A DNA stretch of 33,814 nucleotides from JAICLL01 sp035252155 (lineage in GTDB: Bacteria; Planctomycetota; Planctomycetia; Pirellulales; JAICIG01): NCBI GenBank assembly GCA_035252155.1, contig DATFDL010000506.1, positions 1-33,814 of the forward strand, read 5' to 3'. This document shows positions 15,065-22,059 of the stretch, piece after piece (within the stretch, counting starts at the first letter, position 1; each line of letters starts with the position of its first letter). A program made the translations under genes and the position numbers. The notes beneath the pieces were generated by a model that saw only the letters and a list, made by a program, of their open reading frames with translations, made no database searches and was not told where the DNA came from.

Positions 15065-16574
15065 CTACATTGAGGATCGCCTCAATGATGCCCGGCATGT
15101 TGTAGGTGCGGGCTTCGACGGCTGGCTCGTGACCCAATTGACGCAGCGCGGCCGAAGTGACCGGGCTGATGCTCACCAGGCGCGTGCGACGCAGGTCCTC
15201 GCCGAACATCGCCGCCAGCGACCGTGCGATGGCCGAACTGGTGACCGTTGTCCAATCGATCCTCCCTTGACGCAGGGCTTCCGCCACGTCGGCATCGGGC
15301 GTCGCGGCGTCGCGGCTGTGGTAGACGACGATCTGATGGACTTCGCCGCCCGCGGCCTGCAATTCGTCGGCCAGCACTTCGCGTCCCCGACTTGCCCGTG
15401 CTAACAAAAACCGCCGACCGGCGGCGTCGGCGGCCAACCCACCGGCCAACGACTCGGCGCGGAATTCGTCGGGCACGAAATCGGCCTTCAGGTGATATGC
15501 GGCCAGCGCTTCGGCGGTGCCGGGGCCGATCGCCGCGAGGCGCAGGCCGCCTAATCGCCGCAAATCGCCGTGCACGGCGCAAAGCCGGTCCAACAAGAAT
15601 CGCACGCCGTTCACGCTCGAGAAGACTAGCCAATGAAAATCATCGAGCCGAGCCAATACCGCGTCGACCGGCCGCCAGTCGTCCGGCTCGGTGATTTCGA
15701 TGGCCGGTTGCGCGACGACGTCAGCACCCAACTCCTGCAATCGCTGCCGCAAACCGTCGACCTGACCGCGCGACCGCGTGACCATGATCCGCCGTCCGAA
15801 AAGCGGGCGAGCGGTGAACCAATCGGCGCCGCCGGCATGGCCCGCCACCTCGCCGACGATGACCATCACCGGCGGGCGTATTCTGTGCTCGGCCAACCGC
15901 TCGGCCACCGTGCCCAAGGTACAGCGAAGCGTCCATTGATCGGGCCACGAGCAGCGGCGCACCAAGGCGGCGGGCGTATCGGGCGATTTGCCGGCCGCGA
16001 TGAGTGCCTCCGTCCAGCGCGGCGCCGAAGTCACGCCCATGTAAAAAACCAGCGTGCCTGGAAACTGGGCCAAGGCCGCGTAGTTGAGCGCCGATTCGTC
16101 ACGCTCAGCTTCTTGCCCGGTGACCAGCGCCACCGCCGAGGCAAGATGGCGATGCGTCAGCGGCACGCCCGCATAGCTGCCGGCAGCCAAAGCGGCGGTG
16201 ATGCCGGGCACAATTTCCCACGGCACGCCGGCGGCGGTAAGGGCCTCGGTCTCCTCGGCGGCCCGGGCAAAGATGGCGGGATCGCCGGCCTTGAGCCGGA
16301 CGACGATTTTGCCCGACCGCGCCAAGTCGATCATGCGCTGGTGTACTTCGGTCTGCGGCATCAGTCGGCCATGACCGTGGCGTCCCAGGCAGACGGTCTG
16401 CGCGGCGGGCGGCGCGTGTTCGAGAATCTGCAGATTGACCAAATAGTCGTAAAGCACCACCTCGGCCCTTCGCAGGCATTCGGCGCCTCGCAGCGTGAGC
16501 AGTCCCGGGTCGCCCGGCCCGGCGCCAACCAGATACACTCGGCCAGTCGATCGATCGTTCGGCGTCCCTGGCAT
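15051..16574 (-). CDS. cobA-hemD: Uroporphyrinogen-III C-methyltransferase / uroporphyrinogen-III synthase fusion
   Basis: A 507-residue bifunctional cytosolic enzyme. Residues about 10-250 are SUMT/CobA: VYLVGAGPGDPGLLTLRG (the SAM-binding loop), VVLYDYLV, VVRLKAGDP, VPGITAALAAG and the GEVAGH end. This domain methylates uroporphyrinogen III at C2 and C7 toward precorrin-2 (siroheme, cobalamin). Residues about 260-500 are HemD: RIMVTRSRGQVDGLRQRLQELGADV, WLVFSSVNGVRFLL, LAAIGPGTAEALA and TVTSSAIARSLAAMFG. This domain closes hydroxymethylbilane into uroporphyrinogen III. The fusion lets one protein make and then methylate the same intermediate; this order is known from other bacteria. The ATG is at 16574. 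The stop overlaps that of the convergent PhyH gene. Confidence 0.95.
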   Translation of the reverse strand: MPGTPNDRSTGRVYLVGAGPGDPGLLTLRGAECLRRAEVVLYDYLVNLQILEHAPPAAQTVCLGRHGHGRLMPQTEVHQRMIDLARSGKIVVRLKAGDPAIFARAAEETEALTAAGVPWEIVPGITAALAAGSYAGVPLTHRHLASAVALVTGQEAERDESALNYAALAQFPGTLVFYMGVTSAPRWTEALIAAGKSPDTPAALVRRCSWPDQWTLRCTLGTVAERLAEHRIRPPVMVIVGEVAGHAGGADWFTARPLFGRRIMVTRSRGQVDGLRQRLQELGADVVAQPAIEITEPDDWRPVDAVLARLDDFHWLVFSSVNGVRFLLDRLCAVHGDLRRLGGLRLAAIGPGTAEALAAYHLKADFVPDEFRAESLAGGLAADAAGRRFLLARASRGREVLADELQAAGGEVHQIVVYHSRDAATPDADVAEALRQGRIDWTTVTSSAIARSLAAMFGEDLRRTRLVSISPVTSAALRQLGHEPAVEARTYNMPGIIEAILNVGQAF

Positions 16575-16682
16575 ATCTCAGCGAGCGTTGTGTTCAAGTT
16601 GGGGCCTGTTAGAATCATTATAGTGTATGCGTTCGCAGCCGCAGGGTTCCGGGAAGTCGATGCGGGGCAATAGCTCGGCTCC

Positions 16683-16711
16683 TGAACCCTGAACCCTGAA
16701 CCCTGAACCCT
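16683..16711 (+). repeat. R8 short tandem repeat (TGAACCC) before a start codon
   Basis: Four tandem copies of the 7-base unit TGAACCC end 2 bases before the ATG of the TPR gene, occupying the ribosome binding site. There is no purine-rich Shine-Dalgarno sequence in this stretch. Confidence 0.85.
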
Positions 16712-16713
16712 CC

Positions 16714-18135
16714 ATGGCCACAGACACTCCCTCCACCGGCCGGCAGCCGATTCCGCCCGCCAAGCGGAAAATGCTGCAACAGTTGTTCGAGCACGGCAGC
16801 AAGGTGTCGGCCAGCGGCAATTTCGACTATGCCGCCGATTCGTTCACCAAGTGCATTTGCGGCGACCCGGCCAACATGCTTTACGCGCAGAGCTTTTTGG
16901 CCAACCTGCAGAAGAAATACAACAACAACAAGACGGGGGCCAAGCTGGCGGGCATGCGGGCCGCCAAGCCCAAAACAGGGGTGAAAGCCGCCAAGGCCAA
17001 AAAAGACTGGACCGGCGTCATCGCCAGCGGACTGGAAGTGCTCAAGCTGAACCCCTGGGACACGGGTGTGTTGGCCGACATGGCGGGGGCCTGCGAGCAA
17101 TTGCAGTTTGACGAATGCCAGATTGTCTATCTCAAGGGCGCATTGGAGGCCGACATCAAGGAGCCGGAAATCAATCGGTTGCTCGGCCGGGCGTTGGCCA
17201 AGCAGGGGCAGTTCGATCAGGCGATTGCCTGCTTCATGCGGGTGCAGCAGGCCAAGCCCAACGACGAGGAGGCCCGCCGCGCGATCGCCAACTTGCAGTG
17301 CGAAAAGACCATTCACAAGGGCGGCTATGAAGACGCCGAGACCAGCACGCAGGTGATGGCCGACAAGCAATCGCAGGCCGAGCGGCAGGGAGCGGGCGGC
17401 CTGCGGGTTTCGCCCGAGCAGGCCCTGGAAAAGAGAATCGCCAAGGACCCGGCCAACATGTCGTTCTATCTGGAGTTGGCCGATCTTCATCTGAAAGACG
17501 ACCGCTTCAACGAGGCCGAGCAAGTGTTGGAGCGGGCGTTGCAGGCTTCGGGCGGTGGCAACATCGAAATCCGCGAAAATCTGGAAGATGTGCAGGTCAG
17601 GCACGCACGGCATCAGGTGGCGATTGCCCGAAAGCGGGCCGAGGCCGAAAAGACCGACGAGGCGGTGGGCCTTTATCAGCAAATGCAGACGGAGCTGAAT
17701 AGCAAGGAATTGGAGATCTATCGGGCACGGTGCGAGCGGCACCCGGCCAACATCGGTTATCGGTTCGAGCTGGGCGTGCGGCTGGAGCGGGCCAAAAACT
17801 TTCAAGAGGCAATCAAAGTTTTGCAAGAGGCCCGCGGCGACCAAAAACGCAAAGGCATGGTGCTGCTGCACCTGGGCGTCTGCTTCGAGTCGATCAAGCA
17901 GCCCAAGCTGGCGCTGGCCAACTACGAAGCGTCGCTGGAATTTCTGGCCGAGCGTGAGCCAGATAACCACAAGTTGGCTCTGTATCGGGCAGGAGTGGTG
18001 GCGATGGACCGGCTGAAGGACTACGAAAAGGCCGAAAAACATCTGACGGCCGTGGCCGGGCTTGATTTTGGCTATAAAGACGTCTCCGACCGGCTAGACA
18101 AGCTCCACAAGATTCGCGAAGATGGCGAGTCTTGA
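16714..18135 (+). CDS. TPR-repeat protein
   Basis: A 473-residue protein, probably cytosolic, since no signal peptide or membrane segment is visible. Helical repeats of about 34 residues run through most of it, for example RLLGRALAKQGQFDQAIACF, SFYLELADLHLKDDRFNEAEQ and YRFELGVRLERAKNFQEAI; the final units end in LAVA-type helices (EKHLTAVAGLDFGYKD). A basic Ala/Lys-rich linker lies near residues 75-90. TPR folds bind other proteins; the partner is unknown. The ATG at 16714 directly follows a TGAACCC tandem repeat. The nearest downstream gene on the strand is rpsT, separated by an R1 element. Confidence 0.85.
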   Translation: MATDTPSTGRQPIPPAKRKMLQQLFEHGSKVSASGNFDYAADSFTKCICGDPANMLYAQSFLANLQKKYNNNKTGAKLAGMRAAKPKTGVKAAKAKKDWTGVIASGLEVLKLNPWDTGVLADMAGACEQLQFDECQIVYLKGALEADIKEPEINRLLGRALAKQGQFDQAIACFMRVQQAKPNDEEARRAIANLQCEKTIHKGGYEDAETSTQVMADKQSQAERQGAGGLRVSPEQALEKRIAKDPANMSFYLELADLHLKDDRFNEAEQVLERALQASGGGNIEIRENLEDVQVRHARHQVAIARKRAEAEKTDEAVGLYQQMQTELNSKELEIYRARCERHPANIGYRFELGVRLERAKNFQEAIKVLQEARGDQKRKGMVLLHLGVCFESIKQPKLALANYEASLEFLAEREPDNHKLALYRAGVVAMDRLKDYEKAEKHLTAVAGLDFGYKDVSDRLDKLHKIREDGES

Positions 18136-18154
18136 TCCGCCCGTCGGCCTCAGT

Positions 18155-18244
18155 CTGTAGGGAACGGACTCCGTGCCGTTCCGTGTGGGGCGGGCCGACG
18201 TCGAATCGCAATTCGCGGAACGCCACAGAGGGCGTTCCCTACAG
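18155..18244 (+). repeat. R1 dispersed repeat, complete mosaic copy C
   Basis: A complete 90-base element. The left arm is of the GGACTCCGTGCC subtype and the right arm of the GCCACAGAGGGC subtype, so the two arms do not match each other at the internal positions. Each arm keeps its own small hairpin. It sits 20 bases after the TPR gene and 31 bases before the rpsT start. Confidence 0.9.
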
Positions 18245-18275
18245 ATTGTCAGATCTTCAAACACCTTAGCCCAAC

Positions 18276-18551
18276 ATGCCCAATACCAAGAGTGCCAAGA
18301 AACGATTGCGTCAGAGCCTGGTGCGCCGCACCCGCAATCGAGCGACCAAGTCGCTGCTCAAAACGATGGTCAAAAAGGTCCGCGAGTCGATCGCCGAGGG
18401 CGACGTAGCGGGCGGTGAGCAGAATCTGCGGGCGGCGACCCAAAAACTCGATCAGGCGGCCGCGCGTCGCGTGATTCATCGCAATGCCGCGGCGCGCGTC
18501 AAATCGCGACTTTCGGCGGCGATTAAAGCCGCGAAAGGGAAACAGCCTTAG
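18276..18551 (+). CDS. rpsT: 30S ribosomal protein S20
   Basis: A 91-residue basic protein, the normal length for S20. It begins MPNTKSAKKRLRQS and continues RRTRNRATKSLLKTMVKKV, with an Ala-rich helix and the ending KAAKGKQ, all characteristic of S20, which binds 16S rRNA early in 30S assembly. The ATG at 18276 gives the canonical N-terminus. An R1 element lies 31 bases upstream and may be in its leader. An AT-rich R5 arm begins one base after the stop codon. Confidence 0.96.
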   Translation: MPNTKSAKKRLRQSLVRRTRNRATKSLLKTMVKKVRESIAEGDVAGGEQNLRAATQKLDQAAARRVIHRNAAARVKSRLSAAIKAAKGKQP

Positions 18552-18563
18552 CGATTTTGGATT

Positions 18564-18944
18564 TTAGATTTTGGATTTTCGATTTGAGGCGGCGAGGCTC
18601 CGGCGTATGGTCTTTTGGGACGCGACGATCATGGCCAGGATCTCGCCCATCACGTTGATCAACGGTACGAGGCGAGTTCTCGGGAGCATTTCGCTTTCGG
18701 CAATCAATTCGAGCCAGTAGAGGGATTCGTCCGCCTCTTCTTCGATGATCGCCAATTTGGCGGCCATGTCTTTTCGCGATTTCGCACGGCATGCGGCGCG
18801 GTAATTCGCGCCTACGGATGTTGCGCAGCGCATGAGCTGACGCGCGATGACGTCGCCGGCGCGGGTCTTCGGCAACGAATCGACCAAGCGGATGATGCGC
18901 AACGCGATCTGCCTGGTGCGGTCTTTGAATTGCCGTTCGTTCAT
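18564..18944 (-). CDS. Four-helix-bundle protein (23S rRNA intervening-sequence protein family)
   Basis: A 126-residue protein, all helical, with the family hallmarks: FKDRTRQIALRIIRLVDSLP (helix 1), IARQLMRCATSVGANYRAA (helix 2, with the typical R-x-x-x-S-V-G-A-N-Y-R-A), KDMAAKLAIIEEEADESLYWLELI (helix 3), and a C-terminal helix with INVMGEILAMIVAS. The family includes proteins encoded in 23S rRNA intervening sequences and is related to Avd of diversity-generating retroelements; its function is not settled, and nucleic-acid binding through a basic pentamer is the usual idea. I chose the ATG at 18944; an upstream ATG at 18983 would translate repeat DNA. The stop codon and last six residues are encoded by the left R5 arm. 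Confidence 0.88.
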   Translation of the reverse strand: MNERQFKDRTRQIALRIIRLVDSLPKTRAGDVIARQLMRCATSVGANYRAACRAKSRKDMAAKLAIIEEEADESLYWLELIAESEMLPRTRLVPLINVMGEILAMIVASQKTIRRSLAASNRKSKI

Positions 18945-18990
18945 GCGGAACCCAAAATCGAAAATCCAAAATCGAAAATCCAAAATGTGG

Positions 18991-19110
18991 TCATCCGCTG
19001 CGGTTGAGATAGGCCACGATGCCCGCCGCGGCCGCGATGCCGCCGAAAGCCGCCAGACAGACCGTCAGCACCGCCGTGAGGCCGGGGTGCGAAGAAACCA
19101 TTTCAAGCAT
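18991..19110 (-). CDS. 39-residue single-pass membrane protein
   Basis: On the minus strand, an ATG at 19110 is preceded by GAGGAG seven bases upstream, one of the better ribosome binding sites in the window. The 39 residues begin MLEMVSSHPGLTAV, pass through a continuous hydrophobic helix (VCLAAFGGIAAAAGIVAY) and end LNRSG at TGA 18991. No family is recognised. It lies directly upstream of the four-helix-bundle gene on the same strand, with an R5 arm between, so the two could be co-transcribed. Confidence 0.55.
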   Translation of the reverse strand: MLEMVSSHPGLTAVLTVCLAAFGGIAAAAGIVAYLNRSG

Positions 19111-19131
19111 GTGTCGCTCCTCGTAGGCAGA

Positions 19132-19155
19132 GGAACGGAATAAATTCCGTTCTAC
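19132..19155. repeat. R3 palindrome
   Basis: GAACGGAA/TTCCGTTC, an 8-base stem with loop TAAA, followed by TAC. It is the reverse orientation of the copies at 25161-25258. Confidence 0.8.
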
Positions 19156-19203
19156 AAAGCTCGCCCGATCTCAAATCGAAAATCCAAAATCTAGAATCCA
19201 AAA

Positions 19204-21372
19204 TCATCGGGGTGGATCGAGCACCACCTCGAACGCCATTTCCTTGTCGTCGCGCTTGACGACCACCCGCACCTTGTCGCCGGCTTTATATTTGCGCAAG
19301 GCGCCGTCAAAATCTTCGAGATTGCCGATCTTGTCGTCGCCTAGCCGCACGATGACATCACCCGCCTTCAGACCCGCTTTCTTGGCCGGGCTGGCGGCCG
19401 ATACGCCGCTGAGCTTGTAGCCGGGTTCGTTGCCCGCAAAGCTGGGAATGCTGCCAAAATAGGGCCGGTCGCCGCCACCGCCGCGCCGCCCAGACGCCAC
19501 CTCTTGATAGGTCGGCCGCTCGTCCGCCTCGGCCAAGGCCACCACCGTGTCGCCCACCAGCTCGGCCACGCGACGCATGCCGGGCAGGTTGATCTTGTCG
19601 ATGTCGTCGCTGGGCGTGTGATAGTCTTTGTGGTCGCCGGTGAAAAAGTGCATCACCGGAATCTGCTGCGGATAAAACGAAGCGTGGTCGCTCGGACCGT
19701 CGCCGCCCGGCTTTTTGGTCAACTTGAATCCATGGCGCTCGTTCAAGCGGTCGAGCAGCCCGTCGAACTGCGTCGCCGTGTTGAAGCCGAACACGATCAA
19801 TTGTTCTTCATTGAGCCGACCGACCATGTCCATGTTGAGCATGGCCACGGTGTCTTTGAGCGGCACCAAGGGATGTTGCACATAATAGGCGCTGCCGATC
19901 AGCCCCCGCTCTTCGCCGGTGAAGGCCAAGAAGAGCACGCGCCGCGGCAGCGGCTCGGGCAACTCTTTCAGGCGGCGGGCAATCTCAATCAGGGCGGCCG
20001 TGCCCGAGGCGTTGTCATCGGCGCCGTTATGAATCTCCGACGAGCCGGGGGCCAGCGAGCCTTCGCCGCCCAGCCCCAGATGATCGTAATGAGCGCCGAC
20101 AATAATCGTTTCGTCGGCATGCGGCCCTTCGCCTTCGAGCAGGGCGGCCACGTTTTTGACTTGGGCCTCGCGACGATTCACCGTAACATCGCCCCGCAAC
20201 CGCCAGCCTGTCAGCTCTTGGCTGTGGGGCTTCGGCCCTTCGTCGATTTGGCGTTCCAGCTCGGCCAGGCTGCTGCCGGTGGCGGCCTTGACGATCGGAT
20301 CGAGCACGGCCCGGCGGCAGAAGAGGGCGGGAATGCGATAGGCGTCGTCGGCCGATTGAGCTTCGCGAAAGCCCACGAGCGGATCGAACTCGCGACGGAG
20401 CTTTTCGTCTTGATCGCGGATTTCATCGAGCAGTTTGGCGGTTTCGACCCGATGGGCCTCGATGGCTTCGAGCGTCGGCTCGTTGATTTGCTTGAACTTG
20501 GCCTCGGCGGCCGTCAGTTCGTCGATGGCCGTCTCGAACCGCTTGGCGCGCCGCCGAACGCTCTTTTCGATCTCGCACTCATCGGTGCAAAAGATGATCG
20601 CCGCCGCTCCGTGCCGGTAGGCGTTCGAGAGCTTGCGGCTGTAGTAGGAGTGCAGCGAGTTGCGGTCACCATTGAAGGCGCTGTGGGGATTGTCTTGCTG
20701 CGGTTCGTGCCGGAGCACAACGACCGCCTTGCCCTCGACATCGATGCCTGCGTAGTCGTCGTAGTCTTCCTGCTTGCCGGTGATGCCATAGCCGGCGAAG
20801 ACGAGCGGCAGATCGAACTTGCCCGATCCGCCGACAGCCAGTGGATTGAAATCTTCGCCAAGTTTCAGCTCGATGATCTGGCCGGCGGGGTGTTCACGCG
20901 AGCTGGCGCCGACCAATGCCGCCCGGTTCGGTTCGCCCTGGCTGGTCTCGACCACCATCTTGAAGGTCTGAAAGGGTCCACCGCCGAACAGGTCGGTTTT
21001 GAGCCCCAGTGCCTGAAATTGCTGGGCGATGTAATCGGCGGCCCGGTCGATGCCCGCCGTTCCCACGCCGCGGCCCTCAAGCTCGTCGGAGGCGAGCAGC
21101 TTGACGGAATCATAGAGCCGCTTTTCCGAGGCCCGCGCCTCACTGGCGTTTTCAGCCGCCTGAGCCGATTTCGCCGTCCCCGCCACCACCACAAACACGG
21201 CGATGAACGCCAAAACTGCGCTGGCATAGCGGCGGCCGCGCGAAATAAAGGAGGCAAACCACGAATCACACGAATGACACGAATAAGAAGGACGAGAATC
21301 CCATTCGCGTAATTCGTGGTTTGCTTTTCGTCGGTCTCCCCGGTGGCAGATCAGGTGTTTCGGCGGGCTCAT
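19204..21372 (-). CDS. Secreted M28 family metallopeptidase with PDZ domain
   Basis: Up to 722 residues. The two-zinc site is complete: GAHYDHLG (about residue 425), NGADDNASG (Asp bridging the metals), FTGEERGLIG (general base and ligand Glu), LNMDMVGR, and the last His in FFTGDHKDYHTPSDD. A PA-like region lies before the catalytic core, interrupted by a charged coiled-coil insert (about 275-330). Residues about 650-722 form a PDZ domain (AGLKAGDVIVRLGDDKIGNLEDF). Known relatives are aminopeptidases. The true signal peptide is near residues 48-71 (ASAVLAFIAVFVVVAGTAKSAQA). Residues 17-40 are encoded by an R6 repeat, so either the start at 21372 carries a repeat-derived extension or translation begins at a non-standard codon downstream. 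The stop abuts an R5 arm. Confidence 0.9.
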   Translation of the reverse strand: MSPPKHLICHRGDRRKANHELREWDSRPSYSCHSCDSWFASFISRGRRYASAVLAFIAVFVVVAGTAKSAQAAENASEARASEKRLYDSVKLLASDELEGRGVGTAGIDRAADYIAQQFQALGLKTDLFGGGPFQTFKMVVETSQGEPNRAALVGASSREHPAGQIIELKLGEDFNPLAVGGSGKFDLPLVFAGYGITGKQEDYDDYAGIDVEGKAVVVLRHEPQQDNPHSAFNGDRNSLHSYYSRKLSNAYRHGAAAIIFCTDECEIEKSVRRRAKRFETAIDELTAAEAKFKQINEPTLEAIEAHRVETAKLLDEIRDQDEKLRREFDPLVGFREAQSADDAYRIPALFCRRAVLDPIVKAATGSSLAELERQIDEGPKPHSQELTGWRLRGDVTVNRREAQVKNVAALLEGEGPHADETIIVGAHYDHLGLGGEGSLAPGSSEIHNGADDNASGTAALIEIARRLKELPEPLPRRVLFLAFTGEERGLIGSAYYVQHPLVPLKDTVAMLNMDMVGRLNEEQLIVFGFNTATQFDGLLDRLNERHGFKLTKKPGGDGPSDHASFYPQQIPVMHFFTGDHKDYHTPSDDIDKINLPGMRRVAELVGDTVVALAEADERPTYQEVASGRRGGGGDRPYFGSIPSFAGNEPGYKLSGVSAASPAKKAGLKAGDVIVRLGDDKIGNLEDFDGALRKYKAGDKVRVVVKRDDKEMAFEVVLDPPR
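21254..21324. repeat. R6 inverted repeat with CACGAAT units
   Basis: Perfect 13-base arms, GCAAACCACGAAT at 21254-21266 and its inverse at 21312-21324. Between them are direct units CACACGAAT and GACACGAAT. The element lies within the N-terminal codons of the M28 open frame. Confidence 0.75.
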
Positions 21373-21521
21373 CGTTATGGTCGGCGTAGGTTAGGTAAAG
21401 CAACGGGACTGCTGAATTTTCGGTCGCTAGCGACGAAGCGTCAAGCAAGAATTCGCTTTTGACACCGGCGTCGGCCGACGATATGCTCCGGCCCCTTTGG
21501 ATCGGCACGCGCCGGCGGCAT

Positions 21522-21611
21522 CTGTAGGGAACGCCCTCTGTGGCGTTCCGTGTGGGGCGGCGCGGCGCCGAATCGCAGATCGCGGAACGCCACGGAGGGC
21601 GTTCCCTACAG
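21522..21611 (+). repeat. R1 dispersed repeat, complete copy D
   Basis: A complete 90-base element, CTGTAGGG to CCCTACAG, with arms of the same subtype that differ at one position. The centre matches copy C (GTGTGGGGCGG, then GAATCGCA). It lies between the divergent M28 and receiver genes and ends 31 bases before the proposed TTG start of the latter. Confidence 0.92.
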
Positions 21612-21642
21612 AGGTACATTACGGCCAAGGTCGAGGTGCCCA

Positions 21643-22059
21643 TTGCTTGCACGACGTAGCGTGTTGGTGGTCGATTCGCTCGAAGAAACCCAAGAGGTGC
21701 TCCGCACCGCCTTGGCGTCGCGCGGCGTCGAGGTGATCTCGGCCCGCGATTCGTCGCGCGGCTGGACTCTGGCCCGCCAACATCAGCCTGAATTGGTCGT
21801 GCTTGATCTGGAATGCGACGCCCGTTCGCCGTCGCTCGCCCAACGACTCGTCGAAGAACAGCCCAATGGCCCGCCTGTGGTGCTGCTGGGCAAGGCACGC
21901 CAGCCGCAGCCGCCGGGCTGCTCCGTCGTCGGCAAACCCTATCATTACGCGGCCCTGCTTCGTAAAATCGAAGGGTTGTTAGACGGCACTACGGAGCCTC
22001 AATCGTGCCTTCGTTGTTCGTATTCCGGGGAAATAACCAGGGCCTGCGGTTCGAGCTAG
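21643..22059 (+). CDS. Receiver-like protein with incomplete active site
   Basis: About 138 residues when started at TTG 21643, behind GAGGTG seven bases upstream; a GTG at 21661 is the alternative. The fold pattern of a CheY receiver is clear: SVLVVDS (strand 1), ELVVLDLE with the phospho-acceptor Asp55, and VVGKPYH with Lys98-Pro. Two conserved features are missing: the second acidic residue of the strand-1 pair is Ser12, and the Ser/Thr of strand 4 is replaced (VVLLGK). Mg2+ binding and phosphorylation may be weakened, so it could be a pseudo-receiver. The 3' end overlaps the next gene, a histidine kinase, by 55 bases, which implies coupled translation and a shared pathway. Confidence 0.75.
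   Translation: MLARRSVLVVDSLEETQEVLRTALASRGVEVISARDSSRGWTLARQHQPELVVLDLECDARSPSLAQRLVEEQPNGPPVVLLGKARQPQPPGCSVVGKPYHYAALLRKIEGLLDGTTEPQSCLRCSYSGEITRACGSS

Larger units (their letters stand above)
18553..19206. mobile_element. Candidate R5 inverted-repeat cassette with a four-helix-bundle gene and a small membrane protein gene
   Basis: The left arm (18553-18585, GATTTTGGATTTTAG...) and the far right arm (19173-19205) are inverted copies of 33 bases with a single mismatch. A third copy (18951-18986), in the same orientation as the right arm, lies just upstream of the four-helix-bundle start and differs from the left arm at about two positions. The cassette fills exactly the space between the rpsT stop (18551) and the M28 peptidase stop (19204-19206). 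It contains the four-helix-bundle gene (-), a 39-residue membrane protein gene (-) and an R3 palindrome. There is no transposase, and I see no clear target duplication. Mobility is inferred. Confidence 0.5.

Noticed and set aside
18945..18983. N-terminal extension of the four-helix-bundle protein
   Set aside because: The 13 extra residues (MDFRFWIFDFGFR) are a translation of the AT-rich repeat. The family begins near the ATG at 18944.
19504..21312. A 602-residue open frame on the plus strand
   Set aside because: It is antisense to the M28 peptidase, whose catalytic motifs and signal peptide are clear. GC-rich codon use on one strand routinely opens a mirror frame.
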